A DNA stretch of 64,000 nucleotides, from assembly GCF_001942305.1 (NCBI RefSeq), contig NZ_MKKE01000084.1, positions 114,925 to 178,924 of the forward strand. Reading direction: 5' to 3'. The DNA is from Saccharomonospora sp. CUA-673 (GTDB lineage Bacteria > Actinomycetota > Actinomycetes > Mycobacteriales > Pseudonocardiaceae). This document shows, in pieces, positions 47,093 through 55,941 of the stretch; positions within the stretch are counted from its first letter, which is position 1, and each line of letters begins with the position of its first letter. The translations under genes were made by a program, and so were the position numbers. Below the pieces are notes generated by a model. The model did not search any database and was not told the DNA's origin. It saw only the letters and a program-made list of their open reading frames with translations.

Positions 47093-47584
47093 TCAGGCGG
47101 AGTCGTCGGCGGGGGCGTCCCCGTCGGTGTCGCTGAAGCCGACGACCTCGCCGCGGTCGCCGAATGTGACGCGCGCGTTGTAGGCGATCTCCCAGCGGTT
47201 GTCCTCGGGGTCGGCGAAGTAGGCCGACCGGCCGCCCCACGCGCGCGGCTGCGGTTCGGCGACCGAGCCCGCGCCGACGGCCAGGGCCGCCTCGTACGCC
47301 GCGTCGACCTCCTCGGGGGTCTCGACGTTGACCGCGAGCGTGAACCCGCCGCCGTACATGCCCGCACCGGTCTCCTCCGACAGCGCGGCCCGCGGGTACA
47401 GCGCCAACACGACGCCGCCGACGAGGAACCCGACCCAGTCGTCGTTGCTCGCCGGCAGTTCCTCCCAGCCGAGGGCCTTGTAGAAGTCGCGCAGTTCGGC
47501 CACGTTGCCGGCGGCGAGCGTCACGACGCTGAGGCGCGGCGGCACGTACCGGGGGGCGACGGTCCACTCCTGCTGTTCACTCAT
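47093..47584 (-). CDS. VOC (glyoxalase/bleomycin-resistance fold) protein
   Basis: 163 residues, two beta-alpha-beta-beta-beta modules: RLSVVTLAAGNVAELRDFYKALGW and, in the second, GFTLAVNVETPEEVDAAYEAA and YFADPEDNRWEIAYN with the Glu typical of the metal site. Function cannot be assigned within this diverse superfamily. Monocistronic. Confidence 0.85.
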   Translation of the reverse strand: MSEQQEWTVAPRYVPPRLSVVTLAAGNVAELRDFYKALGWEELPASNDDWVGFLVGGVVLALYPRAALSEETGAGMYGGGFTLAVNVETPEEVDAAYEAALAVGAGSVAEPQPRAWGGRSAYFADPEDNRWEIAYNARVTFGDRGEVVGFSDTDGDAPADDSA

Positions 47585-47709
47585 GCCCCGGATTGTGGGC
47601 CCGCCGCCGCGCGGGAGAACAGGTGGGGTCGACGCGCCGCGCCGGGCGGGCGCCGGTTCGGGGTCCGGGGTGCGGGATCAAACGGGGCGGCCCGTACGTT
47701 GGACCCGAT

Positions 47710-48243
47710 ATGGCCGTTGTGCTCTTGCTGTACGTGATCGCCGAGGTCGCCGCCGTGTGGTTCGTGGCGTCGGCGATCGGTTTCCTGCCGACGATCGGAC
47801 TGCTCATCGCCGGCGCCTTCGTGGGGTCGTGGCTCGCGCGGCGTGAGGGCGGTAAGGCGATGCGCGCGTTCACCGCCACGGCGCGGTCGGGCCGCTCGCC
47901 GCACGAAGAGATCACCGACGGCATGCTCATCGGCGTCGGCGGGCTGCTGATCCTCCTGCCGGGCTTCGTCAGCGACGTCGTCGGCCTGCTGTTCCTCGTC
48001 CCGCCGACCCGGAAGGTGCTGCGCAAGCGCTGGTTGCGGGCGGCCGCGAAACGCGCCCCCGTGGGCGGCGCCGCGGGCGGCCCGTTCGGACCGCGGATGC
48101 GCAGTCAGGTGATCGTCGTCGACAGCGAGGTCGTCGACGACGGCGCCGACGACGGCACAACCGGGACCGACCGCCCGACCGGCACGGACCGCCGCTCCGA
48201 CAACCGCCCGGACGACGGCCCACCCCGCATCATCGAAGGCTGA
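47710..48243 (+). CDS. fxsA: FxsA-family membrane protein
   Basis: 177 residues with three hydrophobic helices and the FxsA signature VGSWLARREGGKAM, followed by DGMLIGVGGLLILLPGFVSDVVGLLFLVPPTR. The last ~70 residues are a hydrophilic Asp/Thr/Arg-rich tail. FxsA was named for suppressing F-plasmid exclusion of phage T7; its normal role is unknown. Ends two bases before the convergent SCP2 gene. Confidence 0.9.
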   Translation: MAVVLLLYVIAEVAAVWFVASAIGFLPTIGLLIAGAFVGSWLARREGGKAMRAFTATARSGRSPHEEITDGMLIGVGGLLILLPGFVSDVVGLLFLVPPTRKVLRKRWLRAAAKRAPVGGAAGGPFGPRMRSQVIVVDSEVVDDGADDGTTGTDRPTGTDRRSDNRPDDGPPRIIEG

Positions 48244-48244
48244 G

Positions 48245-48811
48245 TCAGGCGCCGTTGGCGTTTCCGCCGGGGAGGTCGAAGAAGCTCAGCAGGCGGAGCG
48301 CGGGCGTGTAGTCGCCCTTGACCTTGAGCTTGCCGCGGACGAACTGCGACGCGGCCCGCGCGTTGCCGGTCGCGACGCGCAGGAAGTCCTCCACGGGCGC
48401 CGTGATCGTCGTGTCGGGGGTCAGCACGCAGTCGGCCGTCGACACGCACCGGCCGTTCTCGATCACCGTCTGATACCGGTCGAAGTCGTCGCCGTTGGGG
48501 AATCGCCAGGTCACGACGATGTCGGCGTCGCCGGCGCGTTCGGCGTCGAAGTGGTCGGCCATGCGGCGGAACACCTCTTCGAGGAACAGCGTCCGCAGCT
48601 GGGGGTGCTTCGCGAGGCCTCTGAGCTGGTCCCTCGTCGCCGTGGCCACCATCTCGGCGAGCACGTCGGTGGACAGCGAACTCAGCTCGATTCCGGCGCC
48701 CGCACTGTCCAACATCTGGAGAGTCTCCAGGACACGCAGGAACTGTTCGGTACTCAGCACCTGAATGTCGATGCTGCGCGCGAACTCGTCCAGGACACTT
48801 CCGCTTGGCAC
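48245..48811 (-). CDS. SCP2 sterol-carrier-domain protein
   Basis: 188 residues from GTG at 48809-48811. The C-terminal half follows the SCP2 pattern: IVVTWRFPNGDDFDRYQTVIENG, TADCVLTPDTTITAPVEDFLRVATGN, and GKLKVKGDYTPALRL. The N-terminal ~85 residues are helical. Binds lipids or sterol-like ligands. Divergent from a TetR gene, 93 bp apart. Confidence 0.85.
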   Translation of the reverse strand: MPSGSVLDEFARSIDIQVLSTEQFLRVLETLQMLDSAGAGIELSSLSTDVLAEMVATATRDQLRGLAKHPQLRTLFLEEVFRRMADHFDAERAGDADIVVTWRFPNGDDFDRYQTVIENGRCVSTADCVLTPDTTITAPVEDFLRVATGNARAASQFVRGKLKVKGDYTPALRLLSFFDLPGGNANGA

Positions 48812-48904
48812 GGCGTAAGGTTACTCAGCGGTATGCAAAACCGGCAATCGGCGGCACCGACACGGGTCAACGTGGGCCTCGGAGCACCGAAGCGGGAGGA
48901 AGAT

Positions 48905-49559
48905 GTGACAGGCAGCGATCAACAGGTCGAGAGGGCGAAGCGCCTGCCCAGAGCGGTGCGGGAGAAGCAGATCCTCGACGCGGCCGTCACGGTGTTCGCC
49001 CGGCACGGGTATCACCCGGCCTCGATGGACGAGGTCTCCGAGGTGGCCGGCGTGTCCAAGCCGATGATCTACAGCTACCTGGCTCGAAGGAGGACCTGTT
49101 CCTCCAGTGCATCCGCCGCGAGGCGAACCTGCTGATCGACGCCGTGCAGAGCGGGATCGACCTGAACGTGGCGCCCGACATGCAGCTGTGGACGGGTCTG
49201 CGCGCGTTCTACGGTTTCGTCGCCGAGAACCGCGAGTCGTGGACGGTGCTGCACCAGCAGGCGCTGGCCGTGGGCGGTTCGTTCGCCACGGAGATCAACG
49301 GCCTGCGCTCGCACGCGATCACGATGGTCACGAAACTGGTCGTGTCGCAGGGCGCCGCAAGGGGCTGGGCGAGCAGGCCGAGGCCTCGGGTGAGGGGCTG
49401 GCGGCCGCGCTGGTCGGCGCCGCCGAATCGCTCGCCGACTGGTGGCTCGACCACCCCGACATCTCACCGGGCGTGCTCGCCTCGTGGTTGATGAACCTGA
49501 CGTGGCTCGGCTTCAACGACCTGGTCGAGGGGCAGGTGTGGCGGCCGACGGACGCGTGA
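48905..49559 (+). CDS. TetR-family regulator, frame broken twice
   Basis: About 219 residues when one base is restored at about 49081 (CTGGGCTCG) and another at about 49357. GTG 48905 has GGGAGGAAG upstream. HTH: AVREKQILDAAVTVFARHGY and SMDEVSEVAGVSKPMIYSYL; the ligand domain resembles the long-chain fatty-acid/CoA-responsive subgroup (WTGLRAFYGFVAEN, DWWLDHPDISPGVLASWLMNL). Divergent from the SCP2 gene, which may be its target. Both breaks fit missed bases in G/C runs. Confidence 0.85.
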
Positions 49560-49562
49560 TCC

Positions 49563-50135
49563 TCAGTGCGTGCGGATGCCGTCGAGCAGGAACGTGGTGC
49601 GGCGCTCGTAGTCGGCAGCCGCCGGCCGGCTTCCGTACTTGAGTGCGAGCGCACTGTCGTGGACGAGCGCCTGGAGGTCGCCCTCGGTGAACTCCGGGCG
49701 GAGCCGCCTCGCCTCGTGTCCCGCCTCGACGAGCTCGGCGTTGAACCCGCCCGCCACCCGGCAGATCGCCATGAGCTGCTGCGATTCGGGATACAGCTGC
49801 AACAGGACGTCGTTCACCGCGGGCTGGCGGTACTGCAGCTCGCGAATCGCATCGATGTAGTACGCGGCTCGCTCACCTGCATCGGCGATGGTCCGCGCGT
49901 GGTCGATGATGGCGAACAACTCACCGGCGACGAGTTGTTCGATGACGGCCTCGATGAGCCCGATCCGACCCCCAAAGCGATTGAAGATCGTCGCCTTGCT
50001 CACGCCTGCCGCCTTGGCGACCTCGTCCAGCGGCACGGCCAAACCGCGACCCCGGAACGCCTCGATCGCAGCACGGCGAATCTGCTCCGCGTTGCGCTTG
50101 GCGTCGGCCCGCAAACGTGGTTCCCCAACGGTCAT
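49563..50135 (-). CDS. TetR-family regulator, divergent from NmrA-like gene
   Basis: 190 residues. HTH: AKRNAEQIRRAAIEAFRGRG, VPLDEVAKAAGVSKATIFNRFGGRIGLI. Ligand domain helical. Divergent from the NAD(P)-binding protein gene at 50261; the 125-bp gap holds a perfect 6-3-6 dyad at 50224-50238. Classic repressor-plus-detoxification/redox-gene layout. Confidence 0.88.
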   Translation of the reverse strand: MTVGEPRLRADAKRNAEQIRRAAIEAFRGRGLAVPLDEVAKAAGVSKATIFNRFGGRIGLIEAVIEQLVAGELFAIIDHARTIADAGERAAYYIDAIRELQYRQPAVNDVLLQLYPESQQLMAICRVAGGFNAELVEAGHEARRLRPEFTEGDLQALVHDSALALKYGSRPAAADYERRTTFLLDGIRTH

Positions 50136-50223
50136 GTCGCCGTCCTTTCACTTCGACGTAGCCGACCTCGCCATAACTTGACCCGCCGAGTCAGATTATC
50201 TAGCTTCGAGATGCGAGGCAAAC

Positions 50224-50238
50224 TGACCACCTTGGTCA
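50224..50238. promoter_or_regulatory. TetR-type operator between the divergent pair
   Basis: TGACCA (50224-50229), spacer CCT, TGGTCA (50233-50238): perfect inverted repeat about 22 bp before the NmrA-like start and in the only gap shared with the TetR gene. Confidence 0.65.
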
Positions 50239-50260
50239 ACTTAATGGAAGGGTCGAGCAG

Positions 50261-51114
50261 ATGATCGTCGTCACCGGAGCCACCGGCGCGCTCAACGGCG
50301 CCACCGTCGAACACCTCCTCGAACGTGTGCCGGCCGACCGCATCGGTGTCAGCGTGCGCGACGCCGGGAGGGCGCGACACCTCTCCGAGCGCGGCGTGCG
50401 GGTGCGCCAGGCTCATACGACGATCCGGCCGCGCTCCGCGACTCGTTCGAGGACGCCGACCAGGTACTGCTGGTGAGCTCCGGCGACCTGTCGGCCGACG
50501 TCGCCGGCCAGCACCGCCGGGCGATCGAGGCGGCCGTCGCCGCAGGCGCACGGCGCATCCTCTACACGAGCCAGCAGAACGCGGCGGCGGACAGTCCGTA
50601 CGCGCCCGCTGCGCTTCACGCAGCCACCGAAGCGGCCCTCGCCGAGTCCGGGGTGGCCTGGACCGCGCTGCGCAACGGCTTCTTCGGCGGCCTCGATCAA
50701 CTGCTCGGCCCCTGGGCGCGGACCGACACGATCGCGCAGCCGGCCGACGGCCCGATTCCGTGGACCGACCGTTCCGACCTCGCCGAGGCCGCGGCCGTCG
50801 TCCTCGCCGGGGAGCGGACGTTCGACGGCCCCGTGACCCTCGCCGCCCCACCCGCCACGCTCGACGACTTCGCCTCGGCCCTGACCGAAGCCACCGGTCA
50901 CCCGGTCGAACGCGTCGTCGTCGACGACGCGCAGTGGCGCGCCGACCAGCTGGCGGCCGGCGTCCCGGAGGTCGTGGCCGACATGACGCTCGCCCTGTTC
51001 AAGACAGCGCGGAGCGGCTACTTCGCCGACCCCGGCACACTGCTGGAAGAGCTGCTCGGCCGGGAGCCACGCAGCATCACCCAGCAGATCATGGCCCAGC
51101 TCACAATGCGGTGA
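50261..51114 (+). CDS. NmrA-like NAD(P)-binding protein, frame broken
   Basis: About 284 residues after restoring one G near 50410. N-terminal MIVVTGATGALNGATVEHLL is a Rossmann motif; after the break follow YDDPAALRDSFEDADQVLLVSSGDLS and SQQNAAADSPYAPAALHAATEAAL, the pattern of NmrA/quinone-oxidoreductase-2-like proteins. Stop TGA at 51112-51114 falls inside the tail of the adjacent maoC remnant, so its last codons may derive from it. Confidence 0.85.
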
Positions 51115-51380
51115 TCGTGCCCGTCGGTGGTCTGCCACGTCGTGAACGCCGCCTTCGCCGGCAGCAGCACGGGCAGCTTGAACTTGACGTCCACGGCGTA
51201 GGCGTCCGGCAGCCTGCCCCCGAACGCCGCGAGCGCGTGGGCCTTGGTCCACATGCCGTGCGCGATCGCCGAACGCCAGAATGTGCGGATACGTGATCGG
51301 CAGTTCGTCGGACAGCTCGCCACCACTCTTATGCAGACCGCCGAGGACCACCTTCGGATGCAGCGCCGCCACGTTCGGCC
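51101..51380 (-). pseudogene. Decayed maoC (htdX-like) copy
   Basis: A compressed copy of the intact gene at 55942-56787. In order from the start: AALHPKVVLGGLHKSGGEL, SDELPITYPHILAFG, AIAHGMWTKAHALAAF, DVKFKLPVLLPAKAAFTTWQTTDG, then GTITAL. Segments 51116-51272 and 56007-56163 are nearly identical. Internal pieces of about 46, 407 and 83 bp are missing; the first loss lies between direct repeats GTGCCCG. No intact reading frame remains. Confidence 0.85.
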
Positions 51381-51417
51381 CCCGTCCAACTCCGACATCC
51401 GGCAGGCGTGGATCGCC

Positions 51418-52053
51418 CTACCGTTGCACAACCAGCAGGCGGAGAATGGTGGTCAACTCGTTCTCGAACCGGCTGACGGTGTCGCTCACTCCCGACAATG
51501 AGTGCAGCAGTGCGCTCTGGAAAATTCCGTCGAGGACGGCGTACGCACCGGAGGGCGAAGTGGCCGGCTCTGCCCCACACAATTCTGCGTAGCGGCTCAC
51601 CACCCGCCAGATCATCTCCTCACGACGCTGATCGATTTCGAGGACATCGGCACGGAACGACTCGTCGAAGAGGCTCTGGTTACGCAGGTCGTACCAGAGA
51701 CGGTGCAACTGGGCATCGGACTTCAGCGTACCGAAAAAGGTGTCGGCGAAATCCCGAGCGAGGACTTCGGCAGACTCTGCACCCGCTACGACGTCGTCGT
51801 AGCGGGTGACACATACGGCTTCGTACTGACGCACAGCATGGGTCAGCAAGTCGCGCTTGTCCGCGAAATAATAGTGCAGGATTCCGTGGGAGAATTCGGA
51901 GTTCTGCGCAATCTCACGCAGGCTGGTCCGCGCATAGCCCAACTCGGCCAAGGTGGCCAAGGTGGCCAAGGCAAGCTCGCTACGCCGCGCCTCGAACTTA
52001 TCGACCTGGCGGCGAGCGATCCGGTCCTGCTTCGTTTCGGCGACCTCGGCCAC
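51418..52053 (-). CDS. TetR-family regulator of the SDR-ligase cluster
   Basis: 211 residues. HTH: ARRSELALATLATLAELGYARTSLREIAQNSEFSHGILHYYFADKRDLL (family pattern, quoted piecewise as SELALATLATLAELGY and SHGILHYYF). Ligand domain includes LWYDLRNQSLFDESFRA. Divergent from the SDR gene; two palindromes in the gap (52140-52175) are its likely operators. Confidence 0.9.
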   Translation of the reverse strand: MAEVAETKQDRIARRQVDKFEARRSELALATLATLAELGYARTSLREIAQNSEFSHGILHYYFADKRDLLTHAVRQYEAVCVTRYDDVVAGAESAEVLARDFADTFFGTLKSDAQLHRLWYDLRNQSLFDESFRADVLEIDQRREEMIWRVVSRYAELCGAEPATSPSGAYAVLDGIFQSALLHSLSGVSDTVSRFENELTTILRLLVVQR

Positions 52054-52139
52054 GTGCTTCGTCCTGTCGACTCGATCCGGGCCCGCACTCTACGGGCCGA
52101 GCGACAGTCTATCGGCCGTGTCGAGCTACCCCATCGTGC

Positions 52140-52175
52140 TTGACGATCGTCAAAGAAACTCTTGACGACCGTCAA
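52140..52175. promoter_or_regulatory. Tandem palindromic operators
   Basis: TTGACGATCGTCAA (52140-52153) and TTGACGACCGTCAA (52162-52175) are 14-bp palindromes (one perfect, one with a central mismatch) spaced 22 bp start to start, two helical turns. Located between the TetR and SDR genes. Cooperative binding by a TetR dimer pair is likely. Confidence 0.78.
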
Positions 52176-52269
52176 GACGCTGCTAGCGTGTGGCCCACGT
52201 CGCACGCTCCCTCCTCGCGAACAGAAGCAAGGAGACGACAGGTCGGCGATCTCAACGAGGAGGTTCCGG

Positions 52270-53073
52270 ATGACAAGCTATGACCTGACCGGGCGCAAAG
52301 CCCTGGTTACCGGCGGTGCGCGCGGACTCGGCGCGGGTATGGCCGACGCACTTGCCCGAGCGGGAGCGGCCGTTGCGGTCGCGGACGTGCTCCAGGACGC
52401 CGGCGAACAGACCGCGCAGTCATTGCGTGATGCGGGCGCCGAAGCGGAGTTCGTGCCACTCGACGTGCCCGAGGAAGCCAGTTGGGCCGAGGCGGTACCG
52501 AAGGTGATCGATGCACTTGGCGGGTTCGACATTCTGGTGAACAACGCCGGCGTGGAGATCACCAGCCTGCTCGTCGACCTCGATCCGGCGGACATGAAGA
52601 AGATGGCCGACGTGAACGTGCTCGGAACCGCGCTCGGGATGAAGCACGCGTTCCGCGCGATGCGCCCGGACGGCCCGGCCGGGGCAGGAGGCACAGTGAT
52701 CAACACCGCCTCTGTCGCCGCAACCATCGCCTTCCCCGGAATCGCGGGTTACTCCGCGACAAAATCCGCCATTGACCGGCTCACCCGGGTCGGCGCCGCC
52801 GAATCGGGCAAGCTCGGCTACGGCGTGCGGGTCAACTGCATCTACCCGGGTCTGACACCGACCGCGATGGGCACCCAGCTCGCCGAGGATTGCGCCGATA
52901 TCGGCCTGTTCCCTTCCCCGGACGAAGCGGCCAAGGCCGTCGTCGACCTGACACCCCTAGGCCGACTCGGCCAGGTCGACGACATGGCCGACGCGGTGGT
53001 CTTCCTGGCCTCGGACGCGGCGAAGTACATCACCGGGACGGGCCTCTCGGTCGACGGCGGCATGGGCATGTGA
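52270..53073 (+). CDS. SDR-family oxidoreductase
   Basis: 267 residues. TGGARGLGAG nucleotide motif, NNAG at the end of strand 4, active-site S (NTASVAA) and YSATK (Tyr/Lys), and C-terminal SVDGGMGM. Classical NAD(P)-dependent short-chain dehydrogenase; substrate probably an acyl or cyclic alcohol/ketone given the downstream ligase. First plus-strand gene controlled by the tandem operators; GAGGAGG precedes ATG 52270. Confidence 0.92.
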   Translation: MTSYDLTGRKALVTGGARGLGAGMADALARAGAAVAVADVLQDAGEQTAQSLRDAGAEAEFVPLDVPEEASWAEAVPKVIDALGGFDILVNNAGVEITSLLVDLDPADMKKMADVNVLGTALGMKHAFRAMRPDGPAGAGGTVINTASVAATIAFPGIAGYSATKSAIDRLTRVGAAESGKLGYGVRVNCIYPGLTPTAMGTQLAEDCADIGLFPSPDEAAKAVVDLTPLGRLGQVDDMADAVVFLASDAAKYITGTGLSVDGGMGM

Positions 53074-53105
53074 CCCGTTTTCCCAACAACGGAAGGACAA
53101 GATCC

Positions 53106-54233
53106 GTGAGTACTGACAAACCCGTTGTCGTCTACGGTGCCTCCGGCTACACCGGACGTCTGATCTGCGAGTACCTGCGCGAGTACAACATCCCGTTCCT
53201 GGCGGCTGGACGAAACCGCCAGCGGGTCAAGGAGGCAGTCGACGCGGTTCCCGGCATCGAGACGGTGGAGCACGAAGTCACCGAGGTCGAACACACCGCC
53301 GCCGGTCTGGCCGAGGCGTTCCGCGGCGCCCGAGTCGTATTGAACACCGTCGGCCCGTTCGCCCGCTACGGACACGAGGTCGCGCAGGCCTGCTTGGACA
53401 TCGGGGCGCACTACACCGACACCAACGGTGAACAGAACTGGATGATCGAAGCCGACGAGCGTTACGCTGCCGCCTTCGCCGCACAGGAACTGGTGCTCAC
53501 ACCCGGTCTGGCACAGATGTACACCATCGGTGAGATCGCGGCCCAACTGTGCCTGGAGAACCCCGGTCTGGACACCCTCGACATCGAGGTGTTCTGGAAG
53601 GGGCACCCCACGGTGGCCTCCACGAACACGATCCTGACCAACGCCGCTTTCGCGAAGGCGTATTACTTGGAGCAGAACGAGTACGTGGAATGGCCCGCGG
53701 ACGGCTGGCCCGCCGAGCTGACCGTCCCCGGGCAGCACGAGCTGGGGCTCGCGTTGCCATGGGGCGGAACCTCGCATCCGGTGTGGTTCAAGAACGACCG
53801 TCGAGTCGCCAACGTGCGCGCACTCGGCGGCGTGTTCAACCGGCCGCTGATGCAGGCGGTCCCGCAGATCGTTGCGTCCGCGTTGCAACAAACGGAGGGT
53901 TTGTCCACCGAGGACAAGTACCGAGTCATCGACGAGCAGTCGGCCCAGGTGCGCAGCGAGATGCCGCCGCGGGAGAACCCTCGGATCAACACCTCACTCG
54001 ATTCGGTGTACGCGTCCGGGCCGCTGGGCCGGGCACACTGCGTCATCCATGGAAACTGCAACTACAAACAGACGGCACTAATGAACGTGCACGCGGCCTC
54101 ACATCTACTCCAGGAACCGCCGCACAAGGTCGGGTTCGCATCCAGTTGTCAAGCGTTCGGACACCGCGAACTGCTCGGGACGCTGCGTTCCTTCGGTCTC
54201 GTGCTCGAGCCCATCCTCGAAGTCCACAACTGA
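53106..54233 (+). CDS. Saccharopine dehydrogenase-like NAD(P)-binding protein
   Basis: 375 residues from GTG 53106 with AAGGACAAG upstream. Rossmann start VVVYGASGYTGRLICEYL, then LNTVGPFARYGHEVAQACLDIGAHYTDTNGE, quoted by its recognisable pieces. Related to the protein at 35987 but much longer in the C-terminal domain. Superfamily includes trans-acting enoyl reductases. Co-transcribed with the SDR gene 32 bp upstream. The reaction is unknown; fatty-acid or steroid-like substrate is inferred from its partners. Confidence 0.82.
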   Translation: MSTDKPVVVYGASGYTGRLICEYLREYNIPFLAAGRNRQRVKEAVDAVPGIETVEHEVTEVEHTAAGLAEAFRGARVVLNTVGPFARYGHEVAQACLDIGAHYTDTNGEQNWMIEADERYAAAFAAQELVLTPGLAQMYTIGEIAAQLCLENPGLDTLDIEVFWKGHPTVASTNTILTNAAFAKAYYLEQNEYVEWPADGWPAELTVPGQHELGLALPWGGTSHPVWFKNDRRVANVRALGGVFNRPLMQAVPQIVASALQQTEGLSTEDKYRVIDEQSAQVRSEMPPRENPRINTSLDSVYASGPLGRAHCVIHGNCNYKQTALMNVHAASHLLQEPPHKVGFASSCQAFGHRELLGTLRSFGLVLEPILEVHN

Positions 54234-54237
54234 ACGA

Positions 54238-54273
54238 GTGTGGGCCGGCCGCCACGGTCCGGCCGGCCCACAC
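54238..54273 (+). terminator. Stem-loop between the dehydrogenase and ligase genes
   Basis: GTGTGGGCCGGCC (54238-54250) pairs exactly with GGCCGGCCCACAC (54261-54273), loop of 10. It lies 4 bp after one stop and 23 bp before the next start, so it may partially terminate or separate expression of the ligase. Confidence 0.75.
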
Positions 54274-54295
54274 CCATTCCAACAGTGAGGTATCC

Positions 54296-55878
54296 GTGCA
54301 ACTCACCGACTACTTGGACAAAGGTGCGTCCCTCGGTGGGGATGCACCATGCCTGACCACGAACGGCGAATCCCTCAGTTACGCGAGGTGCAGCGGCAGT
54401 CCTGGCGCATCGCCGGGGCATTGCACGGCTCGGGCGTCGGCGCCGGAGACCGAGTCGCAGTACTTTCCGCCAACGACCCGCTCGCACTGACCTGTGTATT
54501 CGGCATCTCACGTGCCGGAGCAGTCTGGTGTCCGGTCAACCCCCGCAACGAGGCCGTCGAGAACCAGCAGCTCCTCGACTTGTTCGGCTGCCGCTGCCTG
54601 TTCTTCCAAGAGAAGTTCGCCCCGCTGGTGCAGGCGATCCGCGGCAACCTGCCCGAGTTGATCACGCTGGTCTGCCTGGACGGCACGGTCGACGGCGCGC
54701 TCTCTTTCTCGGAATGGCTCACGCGTAATCACCGCGAACCGGACACGATATCGCCGAGCGACGACGAACCATGCATGCTCGCGGGAACCGGTGGCACCAC
54801 GGGGAAACCGAAGGGTGTGCGGCTCACGGGGCGCAACATGGAGACCGCGACCGCGCTGACCCTGATGAGCTACCCGTTCACGCACCGGCCCCGGTACCTG
54901 GCACTGGCCCCGCTCACCCATTCCGCCGGTGTGCTCACCTTCCCGATCATGACCCTCGGCGGCGAGATCGTCATCATGCCGAAACCCGATCTCGGCGAGT
55001 TCCTCCGGCTCGTCGAGCGACACAGGATCACGCACGCGTTCCTGCCACCGACGGTCATCTACGGGCTGCTGGAACACCCAGACCTCGACTCCACGAACCT
55101 GAAATCGTTGCAGTGCCTGTGGTACGGCGCCGCACCCATTTCACCGACCCGGCTGGCAGAGGCGCTCACCAGGATCGGACCCGTACTCGGGCAACTGTTC
55201 GGACAAACGGAGGCCCCGAACATGATCTCGGCCCTCCCGCCCGAAGACCACTTCCATGACGACGGATCCGTCGCCACCGAGCGACTGTCATCCGCCGGAC
55301 GCCCCACGCCGTTCACCCAGGTCGCGGTGATGGACGACGCCGGAACGCTGCTTCCGCCGGGCCGCCGCGGGGAGATCGTGGTCCGCGGCCCACTGGTGAT
55401 GGCCGGCTATCACGACGACCCCGAAGCGACGAAGGACGTCAGCAAACACGGCTGGCACCATACCGGCGACATCGGCTATCTCGACGACGACAACTACCTC
55501 TACATCGTCGACCGCGCGAAAGACATGATCATCACGGGTGGATTCAACGTCTATTCGGCCGAGGTCGAGCAGGCTCTGACTGCCCACCCGGCGGTACACG
55601 ACGCGGCAGTGGTCGGTCTGCCGGACGAAAAATGGGGTGAGCAGGTCACCGCCGTGGTCCAGCTCAGAACCGAGCGGCCGACGACACCGGACGAGTTGAT
55701 GTCGTTCGTGAAAGGACGGCTGGGCGGCGTGAAGACGCCGAAACTGATCAGAGTCTGGCCCGATCTTCCGCGTTCGAAGATCGGCAAGATCCTCAAGCAC
55801 GAGATCAGGGACCGGCTGGTCTCACCGACCGACCACACGCCCGACCGCGGCGCAGGCCTTCCCCGTGAGGAAGCTTGA
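54296..55878 (+). CDS. Class I adenylate-forming acyl-CoA ligase, frame broken near 5' end
   Basis: About 527 residues. GTG 54296 gives VQLTDYLDKGASLGG...ESLSYA; at about 54384 one G is missing, after which EVQRQSWRIAGALHG continues. Family motifs: AGTGGTTGKPKG (phosphate loop), FGQTEAPNM, GWHHTGDIG, RAKDMIITGGFNVYSAEVE and LPRSKIGKIL with the catalytic Lys. Activates a carboxylic acid to acyl-CoA; likely provides the CoA substrate for the SDR and saccharopine-dehydrogenase-like proteins of the cluster. Confidence 0.9.
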
Positions 55879-55892
55879 CGATCATCGTGTGT

Positions 55893-55933
55893 CCGGGTGT
55901 GGCGGCCGACGGACCGCTGACCGCCACACCCGG
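55893..55933. terminator. Bidirectional stem-loop between convergent genes
   Basis: CCGGGTGTGGCGG (55893-55905) pairs exactly with CCGCCACACCCGG (55921-55933) with a 15-base loop, 14 bp after the ligase stop and 8 bp from the maoC stop. Confidence 0.78.
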
Positions 55934-55941
55934 CCCGTCGC

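Noticed and set aside
51018..51431. A small intact protein-coding gene resembling MaoC C-terminus
   Set aside because: Segments matching htdX fall in different frames with internal deletions; it is a remnant.
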